Below the pieces are notes generated by a model. That model did not search any database. It was given only the letters and a program-made list of their open reading frames with translations, and was not told where the DNA came from. Both the position numbers and the translations under genes were made by a program. A DNA stretch of 13,366 nucleotides from Gammaproteobacteria bacterium. Lineage in GTDB: Bacteria; Pseudomonadota; Gammaproteobacteria; Acidithiobacillales; Acidithiobacillaceae. The stretch's first letter is position 1. Every line of letters begins with the position of its first letter. This document shows positions 1 through 6,923 of this stretch, piece by piece. The stretch is from the NCBI GenBank assembly GCA_023381645.1, contig JAMCRJ010000077.1:1-13366 (forward strand). The letters are read 5' to 3'.

Positions 1-2
1 AT

Positions 3-284
3 ATTCCCGCAAAGGAACTCTTTCCAGGTATTCGTCAACGCATCCTTTGGCGGGGGTCGAACGGCGCCAAGGCCCAAATTCTTGAAATCGACCCTGGTGC
101 CAAGTTCACAAAGCTCGATACGCATTTTCCAGGCTCTGAAGAAGTGTTCGTGGTATCTGGCGTATTTAACGACGGTGTCCACGATTATCCGGCAGGTACT
201 TTCATTCACAATCCCCGTGGCACAGCGCACGTTCCTCAGTCAAAGCAAGGGTGCGTAATCTTCGTGCTCTTCCCCGAGGGTTGA
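3..284 (+). CDS. ChrR-like cupin domain protein, C-terminal part
   Basis: The frame is open from the window edge to TGA at 282-284, giving 93 residues; the N-terminus lies outside. The visible part is one small beta-barrel cupin. It has the first metal-binding box around H41 to E46/E47 (THFPGSEE), a central glycine (VSGVF) and the second box around H69 to H76 (HNPRGTAH). This spacing matches the ChrR/anti-sigma cupin family. Members bind zinc or another divalent metal and act either as the sensor half of an anti-sigma factor or as stand-alone small cupins. Whether an anti-sigma zinc-binding N-terminal domain precedes it cannot be seen. It is separated from the next gene by 330 bases and shows no functional link with it. 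Confidence 0.75.
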   Translation: MPAKELFPGIRQRILWRGSNGAKAQILEIDPGAKFTKLDTHFPGSEEVFVVSGVFNDGVHDYPAGTFIHNPRGTAHVPQSKQGCVIFVLFPEG

Positions 285-614
285 GCCCAATTGCCGCCTG
301 TCACTTTGCTTATAGGCATGCTTTTCTGATTCCATGGCTCAGAGGTATGAACCGCTTCATTACATCACCGATACCACGATTTCCATTGGTAAAGATGGCC
401 ACGGACAGATTTGTTTGATAATCGCCAAACGCGAGACACGAAAACACGCCCGCGTGCCCGAAACACAACACCGACCCTTACTAACAAACGAGCGATGTCG
501 GCGTTTAGGAATGAGAGTGGCAGAGTCCCCCCCCTGACACAGGTAGAGAACATAGCCCTGAATCCCCATTCTAGCTATAATGGCCAGAACGGATATTTGT
601 ATAGGAGCGTACCC
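285..614. other. Intergenic stretch upstream of the antitoxin operon
   Basis: No convincing gene was found. Short open frames here have no ribosome-binding site and no recognisable protein. The stretch is less GC-rich than the genes around it. It contains a small inverted repeat (CACGC/GCGTG, 445-456) and, near its right end, a TATAAT box that probably drives the operon. The cupin gene may end here without a strong terminator; I saw no hairpin followed by a T run. Confidence 0.5.
569..589 (+). promoter_or_regulatory. Promoter -10 box inside an imperfect dyad, likely operator of the antitoxin operon
   Basis: A perfect TATAAT (576-581) lies 34 bases before the antitoxin start codon. It is embedded between TTCTAGCT (569-576) and GGCCAGAA (582-589), which are inverted copies matching at six of eight positions. 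No good -35 box stands 16-18 bases upstream. Phd/YefM antitoxins normally repress their own operon by binding dyads over the -10 region, so this is the natural operator candidate. The function is inferred; the sequence elements are seen directly. Confidence 0.5.
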
Positions 615-899
615 ATGATTACGGTGACTTCGGTTGAAGCCCAGAACCAGTTCGGAAAGTTGTTGGACACGGTGCAGCGTGAGCCGGTGGTCATCACCCG
701 GCACGGGCGTGCAACAGCGTTTATGGTGTCCCCGCAGGACATGCAGGACCTCCAGGATTTGCAGGCTGCTCGGCGCAACCGCAGCGAAGCGGTGGCGGAA
801 TTCGAGGCACACTTCGCCAGAGCCGATGCCCATCTTACACCGGCTGCGCGGGATCTGACGGATGAGGATGTGGTGCGCCTGGTGAAAGAATCCCGTTGA
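615..899 (+). CDS. Phd/YefM-family antitoxin
   Basis: A 94-residue protein starting at ATG 615, preceded by AGGAG at 603-607. The open frame extends further upstream, but only this start has a ribosome-binding site and the family N-terminus. Residues 1-50 carry the Phd/YefM fold: MITVTSVEAQNQFGKLLD, then EPVVITRHGRATAFMVSP. This half dimerises and binds operator DNA. The C-terminal half (about 51-94) is charged and helical and would wrap the toxin. The stop codon overlaps the TTG start of the PIN gene (TTGA at 896-899), so the two are translationally coupled. The likely role is to neutralise the PIN ribonuclease and repress the operon. Family assignment is firm; the partner is inferred from position. 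Confidence 0.88.
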   Translation: MITVTSVEAQNQFGKLLDTVQREPVVITRHGRATAFMVSPQDMQDLQDLQAARRNRSEAVAEFEAHFARADAHLTPAARDLTDEDVVRLVKESR

Positions 900-1330
900 G
901 TCGGCCGCAACGGATTGTTATAGATACCAGCACTTTGGTGGGGGCGATGTTGCATCCGGATTCCGTGCCGCGACGCGCTTTCCTGACCGCAGTCAGGATA
1001 GGTGAGCTCTGTGTTACTGAAGCTACCTTGCAGGAGTTGCGGGAAGTGCTACAGAGGCCGAAATTCGACCGATTTATTCCGCTACAAGACCGGCTGGATT
1101 TTCTCACCTTGGTATCCGCTCACGTCAGTATGTGGGCGGTTCACGTCTCCAGCGAGCAGGCTGCGACAGGCGTATGCCGGGATGACGAGGATGCGAAATT
1201 CCTCTCTCTGGCGTTGGCTTGCCGGGCGGACGTTCTCATCTCCAGCGATGGGGATTTGCTCGTTCTGCATCCCTGGCAAGGGATACCCATTTTGGCGCCA
1301 GCGGCGTTTCTGGAAAAGGTAAGCGCGTGA
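896..1330 (+). CDS. PIN-domain toxin ribonuclease (COG1569-like)
   Basis: A 144-residue protein with a TTG start that overlaps the antitoxin stop by four bases. The sequence is that of a COG1569-type PIN toxin. It has the first acidic residue in IVIDTSTLVGA (D10), a glutamate in TLQELREVL (E47), the cluster CRDDEDAKFL (D96, D97, D99) and the final acidic pair SSDGDLL (D118, D120). PIN toxins are metal-dependent ribonucleases that cut RNA when freed from their antitoxin, so all expected catalytic acids are present and the protein looks intact. Its TGA stop overlaps the GTG start of the restriction subunit (GTGA, 1327-1330), placing antitoxin, toxin and HsdR on one coupled transcript. The RNA target cannot be told from sequence. 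Confidence 0.87.
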   Translation: MSRPQRIVIDTSTLVGAMLHPDSVPRRAFLTAVRIGELCVTEATLQELREVLQRPKFDRFIPLQDRLDFLTLVSAHVSMWAVHVSSEQAATGVCRDDEDAKFLSLALACRADVLISSDGDLLVLHPWQGIPILAPAAFLEKVSA

Positions 1331-4300
1331 GTATCCACCAGGAAATCCACTTCGAGTCCGAAATCTGCGCGGATATGGCCGCCGCCGGCTGGCTCTACGC
1401 GCCGCCCAAGGGTAACACCGTCAGCCCGGATGCCGCCCGTTACTCGTGCCTGGAGGCCCTTTTCCCCGAGGATTTCGAAGTATTCCTGCGGGAAACTCAA
1501 CCGGAAATTTGGGAAACCCTAGGCAAGATGCGACCGGAATCCACCATCCTCCCCTTGCTGCGGGAAAGATTGCTGGAAACCCGAAAAAGGCAGGGCTTGC
1601 TCCATGTCCTGCACCACGGCTTCGAAGTGCTGGGGCTGCGTAGTACTGTCCGGGTTGCCCAGTTCAAGCCGGCGTCCTCCATGAATCCCCAGACGGCGGC
1701 CCATTACCAGGCCAACCGCCTGCGGGTTATCCGCCAAGTCCACTACTCGCCCCATCAGCCGGGCCTCAGCATCGACTTGGTGCTGTTCCTGAACGGGCTG
1801 CCCGTCGCCACTGCGGAATTGAAAACGGACTACACTCAGGCCGTGGAGGATGCCGAGTACCAATACAAGCGGGACAGAAGGCCTTTAGCGTCCGGACAGC
1901 CGGAACCCCTGCTGCATTTTCCGGAAGGGGCTTTGGTGCATTTCGCGGTATCCAACTCCGAAGTCCGGATGACGACACATCTGGCGGGGCTGGATACGCG
2001 CTTCCTGCCCTTTAACCTGGGCTACGACGGAGGTGCGGGCAATCCGCCGAATCCCTACGGCACCGCCACCGAATACCTCTGGAAAACCGTCTGGGCGCCG
2101 GAGTCTTTCCTGGATATCCTGGGCCGTTATCTCGTGCCCGTGCGTAACCGCAAGAAGGAAACCACCGGCGTCATCTTCCCGCGTTTCCACCAACTGGACG
2201 TCACCCGCGCCCTGGAACACGCCGTCCTGCGCGATGGCCCCGGATACCGTTACCTCGTCCAGCACTCCGCAGGGTCCGGTAAAACCCACTCCATCGCCTG
2301 GACGGCCCACTTCCTGGCCAGTCTCCATGATGCCGGGGACAGAAAAGTCTTCGACAGCGTCATCGTCGTCTCGGACAGGAGCGTCCTGGATGAACAGCTA
2401 CGCGAGGCCATCGAGGCCCACAACCGTACCCGGGGCGTGGTGGCTGTCGTCAAAGGCGAAGGCCGTGCCAAGAGTACGGAACTGGCGCAAGCCCTGGAAG
2501 GCAAGAAGGCCATCATCGTCTGCACCCTGCAAACCTTCCCCTACGCCCTCGGCAAGGTGCAGGAGCTCGCAGCCCGCGAAGGCAAACGCTTCGCCGTCAT
2601 CGCCGACGAGGCCCATTCCTCGCAAACGAATGAAAGCGCCGCCCGCCTGAAAGTCCTGCTCTCCGGACAGACGGAACTGACCAGCGAGGAGGAAGAGGAC
2701 ATCGACGTCGAGGATGTCCTGACGGAAAATATGGCAACCCGCGCCGCAGGGGCCTCTTCGGGGATTACCTATGTGGCCTTCACCGCCACACCCAAGCCGA
2801 AAACCATGGAGCTTTTCGGCACACGGCCCTTTCCGGATTTACCGCCCGACAACGGGGACAACAAGCCCCGCGCCTTCCACGTCTACTCCATGCGCCAGGC
2901 CATCGAGGAGGGCTTCATCCTCGACATACTGCAAAACTACACCTCCTACCAGATGGCCTTCCAGTTGACGCACAGGGGCCGGGAACTCCCCGTGGTGGAC
3001 GCGACGAGCGCCCAGCAGGGCATCATGGGCTGGGTGAATCTGCACAGCTTCAACATCTCCCAGCACGTGCGCATCGTCGTCGAGCATTACCGCAAGCACG
3101 TCGCGCCCCTCCTGAATGGCAAGGCGCGGGCCATGGTGGTGACGTCCTCGCGCCTGGAGGCCGTGCGTTGGACACGGGAAATGCAGAAGTATATCGACGA
3201 GAGGGGTTATACCCTCCGCCTCCTGGTGGCTTTTTCTGGAGAAGTCCAGGACGCGGAAGTTTTCCAGAAGCCGGTTGCGGAGACGAGCGCGGAGTTGAAT
3301 CCCGGTTTGAATGGCCGCAGCATCCGCACCGCCTTCGCCTCCGGGGAATACGCCATTCTCCTGGTGGCCAACAAGTTCCAGACCGGGTTCGACGACCCTT
3401 ACCTTTGCGCCATGTATGTCCACAAGCGCCTGGACGGTATACAGGCGGTGCAGACCCTCTCGCGGTTGAACCGCGCCTTCCCGGGGAAGGACACCACCTA
3501 TATCGTGGACTTCGTGAACAAGGCCGAGGACATCCTCGAAGCCTTCAAGCCCTACTACGAGACGGCGGAACTTGCTGATGTATCGGACCCCAACGTGCTG
3601 TTAGATTTGCGGGCGAAGCTGGACGCCCAGGGCTGCTACACGGACGGCGACGTCAATCAGGTTGCGGCCCTTGTCGTTAGGGGCGCCGCCAAACAGTCGG
3701 CTCTGGATGTCATCCTCGTCCCCGTGGCGGAAAACCTGCTGCAACGGTTTCACCGCGCCCAGGTAGCGTATCGGAACGCCGCGGAGGAGGGCGAAGCCTC
3801 GGAAATCACCACTACCGCCAAGGCGGAGATGGACGCGCTGCGCCTGTTCAAAAAGGACATGGCGGGTTTCGTGCGCGGGTACGCCTTCCTCTCCCAGATG
3901 TTCGACTACGGCAATACCGACATCGAAAAACGGGCCATCTTCTACAAGCTGCTGGGCCGCCTCCTCACCTTCGGGCGGGAAACGGAAAGCATCGACTTGT
4001 CCCAACTGGAACTGACCCACCACACCCTGCGGGAACTGGGCACCCAGCGCCTCCCGCTGTCCGGGGGAGGGGCCTTGAAGTCGGGAAAGCCGGGCGAGGG
4101 CGGGGTGCATGACGCCCTGCGGGAATCCCTCGAAATCATCCTGAAAAGGGTGAACGAGATTTTCCAGGGCGACATCTCGGATAATGACAAACTCGTTTAC
4201 CTGAACGGCGTCATCATCGGCCATCTCGTCGAAAACGAAACCCTGCAACACCAGGCGGCCAACAACACGCCGGAGCAGTTCGCCAAGTCTCCCGATTTGG

Positions 4301-4470
4301 ACGCCATCATTCTTGAAGCCATCGTGGCCGGCATGTCCTCCTTCGCCAGCATGAGTCATCAGGCCCTGGAGTCGGCGGAAGCCCGTGCGGCCATCAAGGA
4401 GTTGGCCCTGGGGCCGGGGGCCGTGTACCTCAAGCTGCGGGAACGTTTGGCGGCGAATGCATCAATCTAA
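1327..4470 (+). CDS. hsdR: Type I restriction enzyme R subunit (HsdR), apparently orphan
   Basis: A 1047-residue protein. I chose GTG 1327 because it overlaps the PIN stop; the longer open frame to 1219 would run through the PIN gene. The N-terminal nuclease domain has the PD-ExK signature D150 (SIDLVLF) and E164-x-K166 (AELK). The SF2 translocase follows: Walker A SAGSGKT (314-320), DEAH box D427-H430, TATP around 486-489, and motif VI QTLSRLNR (709-716). A helical C-terminal part that normally docks on the methylase core follows. Length and motif order are those of a complete HsdR, and there is no frameshift. Type I enzymes need HsdM and HsdS for recognition and methylation; neither lies within 1.3 kb upstream or 8.9 kb downstream. 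It may work with subunits encoded elsewhere, be a remnant, or serve another purpose with the toxin pair. Confidence 0.93.
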   Translation: MSIHQEIHFESEICADMAAAGWLYAPPKGNTVSPDAARYSCLEALFPEDFEVFLRETQPEIWETLGKMRPESTILPLLRERLLETRKRQGLLHVLHHGFEVLGLRSTVRVAQFKPASSMNPQTAAHYQANRLRVIRQVHYSPHQPGLSIDLVLFLNGLPVATAELKTDYTQAVEDAEYQYKRDRRPLASGQPEPLLHFPEGALVHFAVSNSEVRMTTHLAGLDTRFLPFNLGYDGGAGNPPNPYGTATEYLWKTVWAPESFLDILGRYLVPVRNRKKETTGVIFPRFHQLDVTRALEHAVLRDGPGYRYLVQHSAGSGKTHSIAWTAHFLASLHDAGDRKVFDSVIVVSDRSVLDEQLREAIEAHNRTRGVVAVVKGEGRAKSTELAQALEGKKAIIVCTLQTFPYALGKVQELAAREGKRFAVIADEAHSSQTNESAARLKVLLSGQTELTSEEEEDIDVEDVLTENMATRAAGASSGITYVAFTATPKPKTMELFGTRPFPDLPPDNGDNKPRAFHVYSMRQAIEEGFILDILQNYTSYQMAFQLTHRGRELPVVDATSAQQGIMGWVNLHSFNISQHVRIVVEHYRKHVAPLLNGKARAMVVTSSRLEAVRWTREMQKYIDERGYTLRLLVAFSGEVQDAEVFQKPVAETSAELNPGLNGRSIRTAFASGEYAILLVANKFQTGFDDPYLCAMYVHKRLDGIQAVQTLSRLNRAFPGKDTTYIVDFVNKAEDILEAFKPYYETAELADVSDPNVLLDLRAKLDAQGCYTDGDVNQVAALVVRGAAKQSALDVILVPVAENLLQRFHRAQVAYRNAAEEGEASEITTTAKAEMDALRLFKKDMAGFVRGYAFLSQMFDYGNTDIEKRAIFYKLLGRLLTFGRETESIDLSQLELTHHTLRELGTQRLPLSGGGALKSGKPGEGGVHDALRESLEIILKRVNEIFQGDISDNDKLVYLNGVIIGHLVENETLQHQAANNTPEQFAKSPDLDAIILEAIVAGMSSFASMSHQALESAEARAAIKELALGPGAVYLKLRERLAANASI

Positions 4471-4544
4471 CCGAATGTGGACTGATAGGGAATCGGTGAA
4501 CGCTATTTTTCCGGAATTGCGCGATGAGAGCCGGGTTCTCCCCG

Positions 4545-4709
4545 TTATCTCCACTCTCTGACGCCACTGGCCCACCAGCCCTTGATGTGCGGGCTGAGTG
4601 TAGTAGTCGGCGGTGGCACGACACCCTGCCGTACCAAGCGCCACAGGGATTTCGGGTGGATGCCCAGGATGCGGGCCGCTTCCTTTATGCGTAAGAATCT
4701 CTCTTCCAT
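4545..4709 (-). CDS. AlpA/excisionase-like small helix-turn-helix protein
   Basis: A 54-residue open frame from ATG 4709 to TAA 4545, with a GGAGG ribosome-binding site about five bases before the start. The N-terminal part reads MEERFLRIKEAARILGIHP then KSLWRLVRQG: a first helix, the EAARILGI helix and a recognition helix, typical of AlpA/MerR-type winged helix-turn-helix excisionases. The C-terminus (HIKGWWASGVREWR) also resembles the end of AlpA proteins. Such proteins act as recombination directionality factors or activate the integrase gene. It lies 93 bases downstream of the integrase gene on the same strand and could be cotranscribed or have its own promoter. It converges with hsdR. 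Family is likely; the role in excision is inferred from context. Confidence 0.72.
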   Translation of the reverse strand: MEERFLRIKEAARILGIHPKSLWRLVRQGVVPPPTTTLSPHIKGWWASGVREWR

Positions 4710-4802
4710 GAGTACCTCCGTCTGTTGATAGGGTACCGAATTCTACTCCAGAGTGCGTTGCTAGAAACCAGCACGGGCACGGATTCTGGATAATCTGGAA
4801 GT

Positions 4803-6068
4803 TTACCTGGCGAGGCATTGCAGGTACGATTCCCAGCGGATGAGAGCTGCCCTCTTCTCCGCAAGGAAGTCCCCGCGGACATAGTGCCGCTCTTGCACTC
4901 CCCCCATACCGTGGCTCAATAATTGCCCGCGCATATCCCTGCTCACGCCCGCGCGTAGCAAATGTGTTTCTGTCGTGCGCCGAATATCCTGCGCCGTGAA
5001 AGCCTCTCCGCCAATTCTGCGGGAAATGCCTCCGATGAAGCCCCATAGCGTGCTCGGAACAAATCTACCCCCGTCCGAGCGTACAAAAATATAGTCTGTG
5101 GGTGCTTGGGTTTTTACGACTAGAAATGTACCTAATAGCGCCCGCGCAGTGTCCGTTAAGGGCAAGTCATGGCGGCGTGGTTCCTGCCGTCTGCCTTTTG
5201 CATCCCAAAGGGTGAAAGCCTCGTCGTTTATGTCTTGGCGTTGCAGGCGCAGGAGTTGATTGATGCGCTGTCCGCCGACGAGCAGATGAAAGTACAAGAA
5301 ACGCGAAGCCCAATCTTGGCCGTCCCGCAGTATCCGCGTGTATTCCCGCAATTCCTCAGAGTTCAGATACCGCTGCCCAGCATGTTCCTGAGCATGGGCT
5401 ATGGGCAATACGGGGTTAACGGCAACCCCAAATGGTTGCAGGTGCCGCAAACCCACATCGCCCCGAGACCGCAAGGCGCGACTGTAAGCGGCGCCCAAGT
5501 AAGAACGCAGCTTGTTAAACTGTCTCAGTTTCCCGGCGCTATGAAGTGGGGCGAGAATCTCCATAATGTCGTGGGTGGTAACGTCGGCAGCCAGTTTTTC
5601 GACAAGGTCCGTATGTTTTTCGATTACGTGTTTTTCCAGGGCAGCGGCGGTTTTCCTGCCGTCTGCCCTGCCTTCCTGATACTCCATATAATCCTGTAAC
5701 AATGCGCCCAGGGTGCAGGTCCTCGCCCGGTCTTCTGCTTCACGCGCTGTCCGGCGTGCCGCTTCCCGCTCTGCCTGCTCTGTGTCGAGAATGTCGCGTA
5801 AATTCGTATCCCCCGAGAGGTAGCGACGGGAAAGGTCCTGAGCAGCCGCCCTCAATTGCTGTAGCGTCCGCCCGGCGCGTCCCTCCGCATCGAACGGGCC
5901 CAGCGACACGCGCTGCTGCCGCCTTTCTGAATCCGTGTACCGGTAATAACCCACCACGCGGGCACCCGCACACCTCAGCTGAAAGGTTCCGGCACCTCGC
6001 CCGAAGGATTCTGATAGTGTTCCGCCCAGGCGAAGGTTCCTGGCTTGTGTAACAGTGATAGTAGGCAC
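4803..6068 (-). CDS. int: Tyrosine recombinase (island integrase)
   Basis: A complete 421-residue site-specific recombinase starting at GTG 6068, with GGAG eight bases upstream. Residues 1-60 form an arm-binding-type domain, about 118-215 the core-binding SAM-like domain, and about 232-415 the catalytic domain. Catalytic residues visible are R268 (GGQRINQ), K291 (DAKGR), R363 (AQDIRRT), H386 (LSHG) and the nucleophile Y396 (ERHYVR). The usual histidine of the HxxR box is Q360, a variation that also occurs in other tRNA-site integrases. The gene points away from the truncated tRNA-Phe, about 190 bases behind its start, and is followed by the AlpA-like gene. It most likely integrates and excises the island to its left. 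The start codon lies inside GTAGGCAC (6061-6068), an inverted copy of the repeat at 6121. Confidence 0.92.
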   Translation of the reverse strand: MPTITVTQARNLRLGGTLSESFGRGAGTFQLRCAGARVVGYYRYTDSERRQQRVSLGPFDAEGRAGRTLQQLRAAAQDLSRRYLSGDTNLRDILDTEQAEREAARRTAREAEDRARTCTLGALLQDYMEYQEGRADGRKTAAALEKHVIEKHTDLVEKLAADVTTHDIMEILAPLHSAGKLRQFNKLRSYLGAAYSRALRSRGDVGLRHLQPFGVAVNPVLPIAHAQEHAGQRYLNSEELREYTRILRDGQDWASRFLYFHLLVGGQRINQLLRLQRQDINDEAFTLWDAKGRRQEPRRHDLPLTDTARALLGTFLVVKTQAPTDYIFVRSDGGRFVPSTLWGFIGGISRRIGGEAFTAQDIRRTTETHLLRAGVSRDMRGQLLSHGMGGVQERHYVRGDFLAEKRAALIRWESYLQCLAR

Positions 6069-6120
6069 GGCGCCTCTCCTTTTTGACTGGACAAGAGGAT
6101 TCTAGCACGTTCCGAAAGTT

Positions 6121-6140
6121 GGTGCCTACATGGTGCCTAC
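6121..6140 (+). repeat. Tandem GGTGCCTAC repeat, candidate integrase arm sites
   Basis: GGTGCCTAC occurs at 6121-6129 and again at 6132-6140, an 11-base period (one helical turn). An inverted copy, GTAGGCAC, overlaps the integrase start codon at 6061-6068. Repeats with this spacing between an integrase gene and its tRNA core site are typical of arm-type binding sites for tyrosine recombinases or their excisionases. The repeats are seen; their binding role is inferred. Confidence 0.55.
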
Positions 6141-6182
6141 TTCTCGTCGCGGTAGGGCGAGGTAACATGAGGTGATGTGATG

Positions 6183-6198
6183 TTTAATACATATTAAA
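6183..6198. promoter_or_regulatory. AT-rich inverted repeat in the att region
   Basis: TTTAAT (6183-6188) and ATTAAA (6193-6198) are perfect inverted copies separated by ACAT. They sit in the most AT-rich stretch of the neighbourhood, between the arm-type repeats and the tRNA fragment. It could serve DNA bending (IHF-type), a promoter for the integrase, or a protein-binding site. Nothing in the sequence decides between these. Confidence 0.35.
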
Positions 6199-6254
6199 TA
6201 CAATGATATGAGTGTTATCTGATGCTATGGGACCCCCGCAGTTTGGGCATAAAA

Positions 6255-6305
6255 AGAGGACTGAAAATCCTCGTGTCGGCGGTTCGATTCCGTCCCTGGG
6301 CACCA
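6255..6305 (+). tRNA. 3' part of tRNA-Phe (GAA), attachment site; not a complete gene
   Basis: The sequence contains the anticodon arm GAGGA-CTGAAAA-TCCTC with anticodon GAA at 6263-6265, a variable loop, the T arm GGCGG-TTCGATT-CCGTC, the acceptor 3' strand CCTGGGC, the discriminator A and an encoded CCA (6303-6305). The 5' acceptor strand, which should read GCCCAGG, and the D arm are missing; the bases before 6255 do not pair with the acceptor strand. This is therefore the distal half of a tRNA-Phe gene, as left at one end of an island integrated into that gene. Because the fragment keeps the 3' end and lacks the 5' end, the island should lie to its left, with the reconstituted tRNA gene outside the window. 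Confidence 0.8.
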
Positions 6306-6350
6306 TATAATCAAATAGTTACCACGAAACGAGAACGCCAGCAAAGACGA

Positions 6351-6371
6351 TTGGCACAGTTTTGGCACAGT
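6351..6371 (+). repeat. Tandem TTGGCACAGT repeat on the far side of the att core
   Basis: TTGGCACAGT occurs at 6351-6360 and 6362-6371, again with an 11-base period. A third, one-mismatch copy (TTGGCATAGT) lies at 6454-6463. They stand between the tRNA-Phe fragment and the broken second integrase. By analogy with the repeats on the other side they may be arm-type sites of that second recombinase. The repeats are certain, the role inferred. Confidence 0.5.
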
Positions 6372-6469
6372 AACCGCCGGCCAGATCGGTGAACAAAAAA
6401 TCCTCTGTTCCTTCCAGATGCCCAGCTAATAAAGGCTTTACCGGTTTTTGATTTTGGCATAGTGGCCGA

Positions 6470-6490
6470 CTACCTTGTCCAACAAGGTAG
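6470..6490. promoter_or_regulatory. Perfect 9-bp inverted repeat before the integrase remnant
   Basis: CTACCTTGT (6470-6478) and ACAAGGTAG (6482-6490) are perfect inverted copies around a three-base centre. The right arm contains the AGGTAG that could serve as ribosome-binding site for the ATG at 6497. It may be an operator, or a hairpin that hides the ribosome-binding site of the former integrase gene. No T run follows, so a terminator is unlikely. Confidence 0.4.
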
Positions 6491-6496
6491 GTGAGC

Positions 6497-6748
6497 ATGG
6501 CGAGCATCCATCCTCGTGGCAAGTGTTGGCGCGTGTAGATTCGCAGGCAGGATTACCCTTATCTCTCGGCCACCTTCGATTCCAGGGCCGGGGCCATGGC
6601 CTGGGCCCTCAAGAATGAGGTGAAACTCAGCCATCAGACTCCCCAAGAAGCCTATGAGCAGGTAGAGGCCCGACATTACCGTCTGACCGATGCCCTGCTG
6701 CGCTACGCGCTGGAGGTCCTACCGGATGGCTTTAGGTATCTGCGGTGA
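6497..6748 (+). pseudogene. Broken N-terminus of a second tyrosine recombinase
   Basis: Reading from ATG 6497 gives MASIHPRGKCWRV, an in-frame TAG at 6536-6538, then IRRQDYPYLSATFDSRAG, AMAWALKNEV and, near the end, LTDALLRYALEVLP before TGA at 6746-6748. This is the familiar N-terminus of phage-type integrases: short beta strands with an RRxGYP-type motif, the helix with AxAWA, and the start of the core-binding domain. The TAG stands where a glutamine or similar residue is usual, so one base change explains it. The catalytic domain is absent altogether. It lies just downstream of the tRNA-Phe 3' end, pointing away from it, which suggests a decayed second element once used the same tRNA gene. 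It is unrelated in sequence to the intact integrase on the left. Confidence 0.65.
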
Positions 6749-6777
6749 GGGCGTGCTCAAGGGCAGATAGAGACTGG

Positions 6778-6827
6778 AAGCAGGCGTCCCCCCTGCTTAT
6801 GCGCTCATGCGTCCATGAATAAGCAGG
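6778..6827. repeat. Three-arm repeat able to form two alternative hairpins
   Basis: AAGCAGG (6778-6784), its inverted copy CCTGCTT (6792-6798) and AAGCAGG again (6821-6827) follow each other. The middle arm can pair with either flank. The right pairing extends to nine base pairs (CCTGCTTAT with ATAAGCAGG) and encloses a further TCATG/CATGA stem (6805-6809 with 6814-6818). It lies between the integrase remnant and hxlR with no gene to attach it to. It could be the end of a decayed mobile element or an attenuator-like leader. Confidence 0.45.
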
Positions 6828-6923
6828 ATTCGGGATATGGCGAGGATTGTAGCCCGCGAGCCCGGCAGCAGTTGCCCAAGAGTAAAGATGGTTAGTATAT
6901 CTTGTAAAGTAGGTACCGCTAGC

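Noticed and set aside
334..537. 67-residue open frame before the antitoxin
   Set aside because: No ribosome-binding site, no recognisable protein, irregular composition.
411..614. N-terminal extension of the Phd antitoxin frame
   Set aside because: The frame is open, but the family N-terminus and the ribosome-binding site both point to ATG 615, and the promoter lies inside the extension.
1219..1326. Longer N-terminus of HsdR
   Set aside because: It would run inside the PIN toxin gene; the GTG at 1327 with stop/start overlap begins the normal HsdR N-terminus.
3601..4359. 252-residue minus-strand open frame
   Set aside because: It is a shadow of hsdR caused by GC-rich third codon positions.
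4471..4512. Terminator after hsdR
   Set aside because: ACCGA/TCGGT could pair with TTTTT nearby, but the loop is long and the T run is not adjacent to the stem.
5169..5699. 176-residue plus-strand open frame
   Set aside because: It is the antisense of the integrase gene and has no family features.
6225..6305. A complete tRNA-Phe gene
   Set aside because: The bases before 6255 do not provide a 5' acceptor strand complementary to CCTGGGC, nor a D arm.
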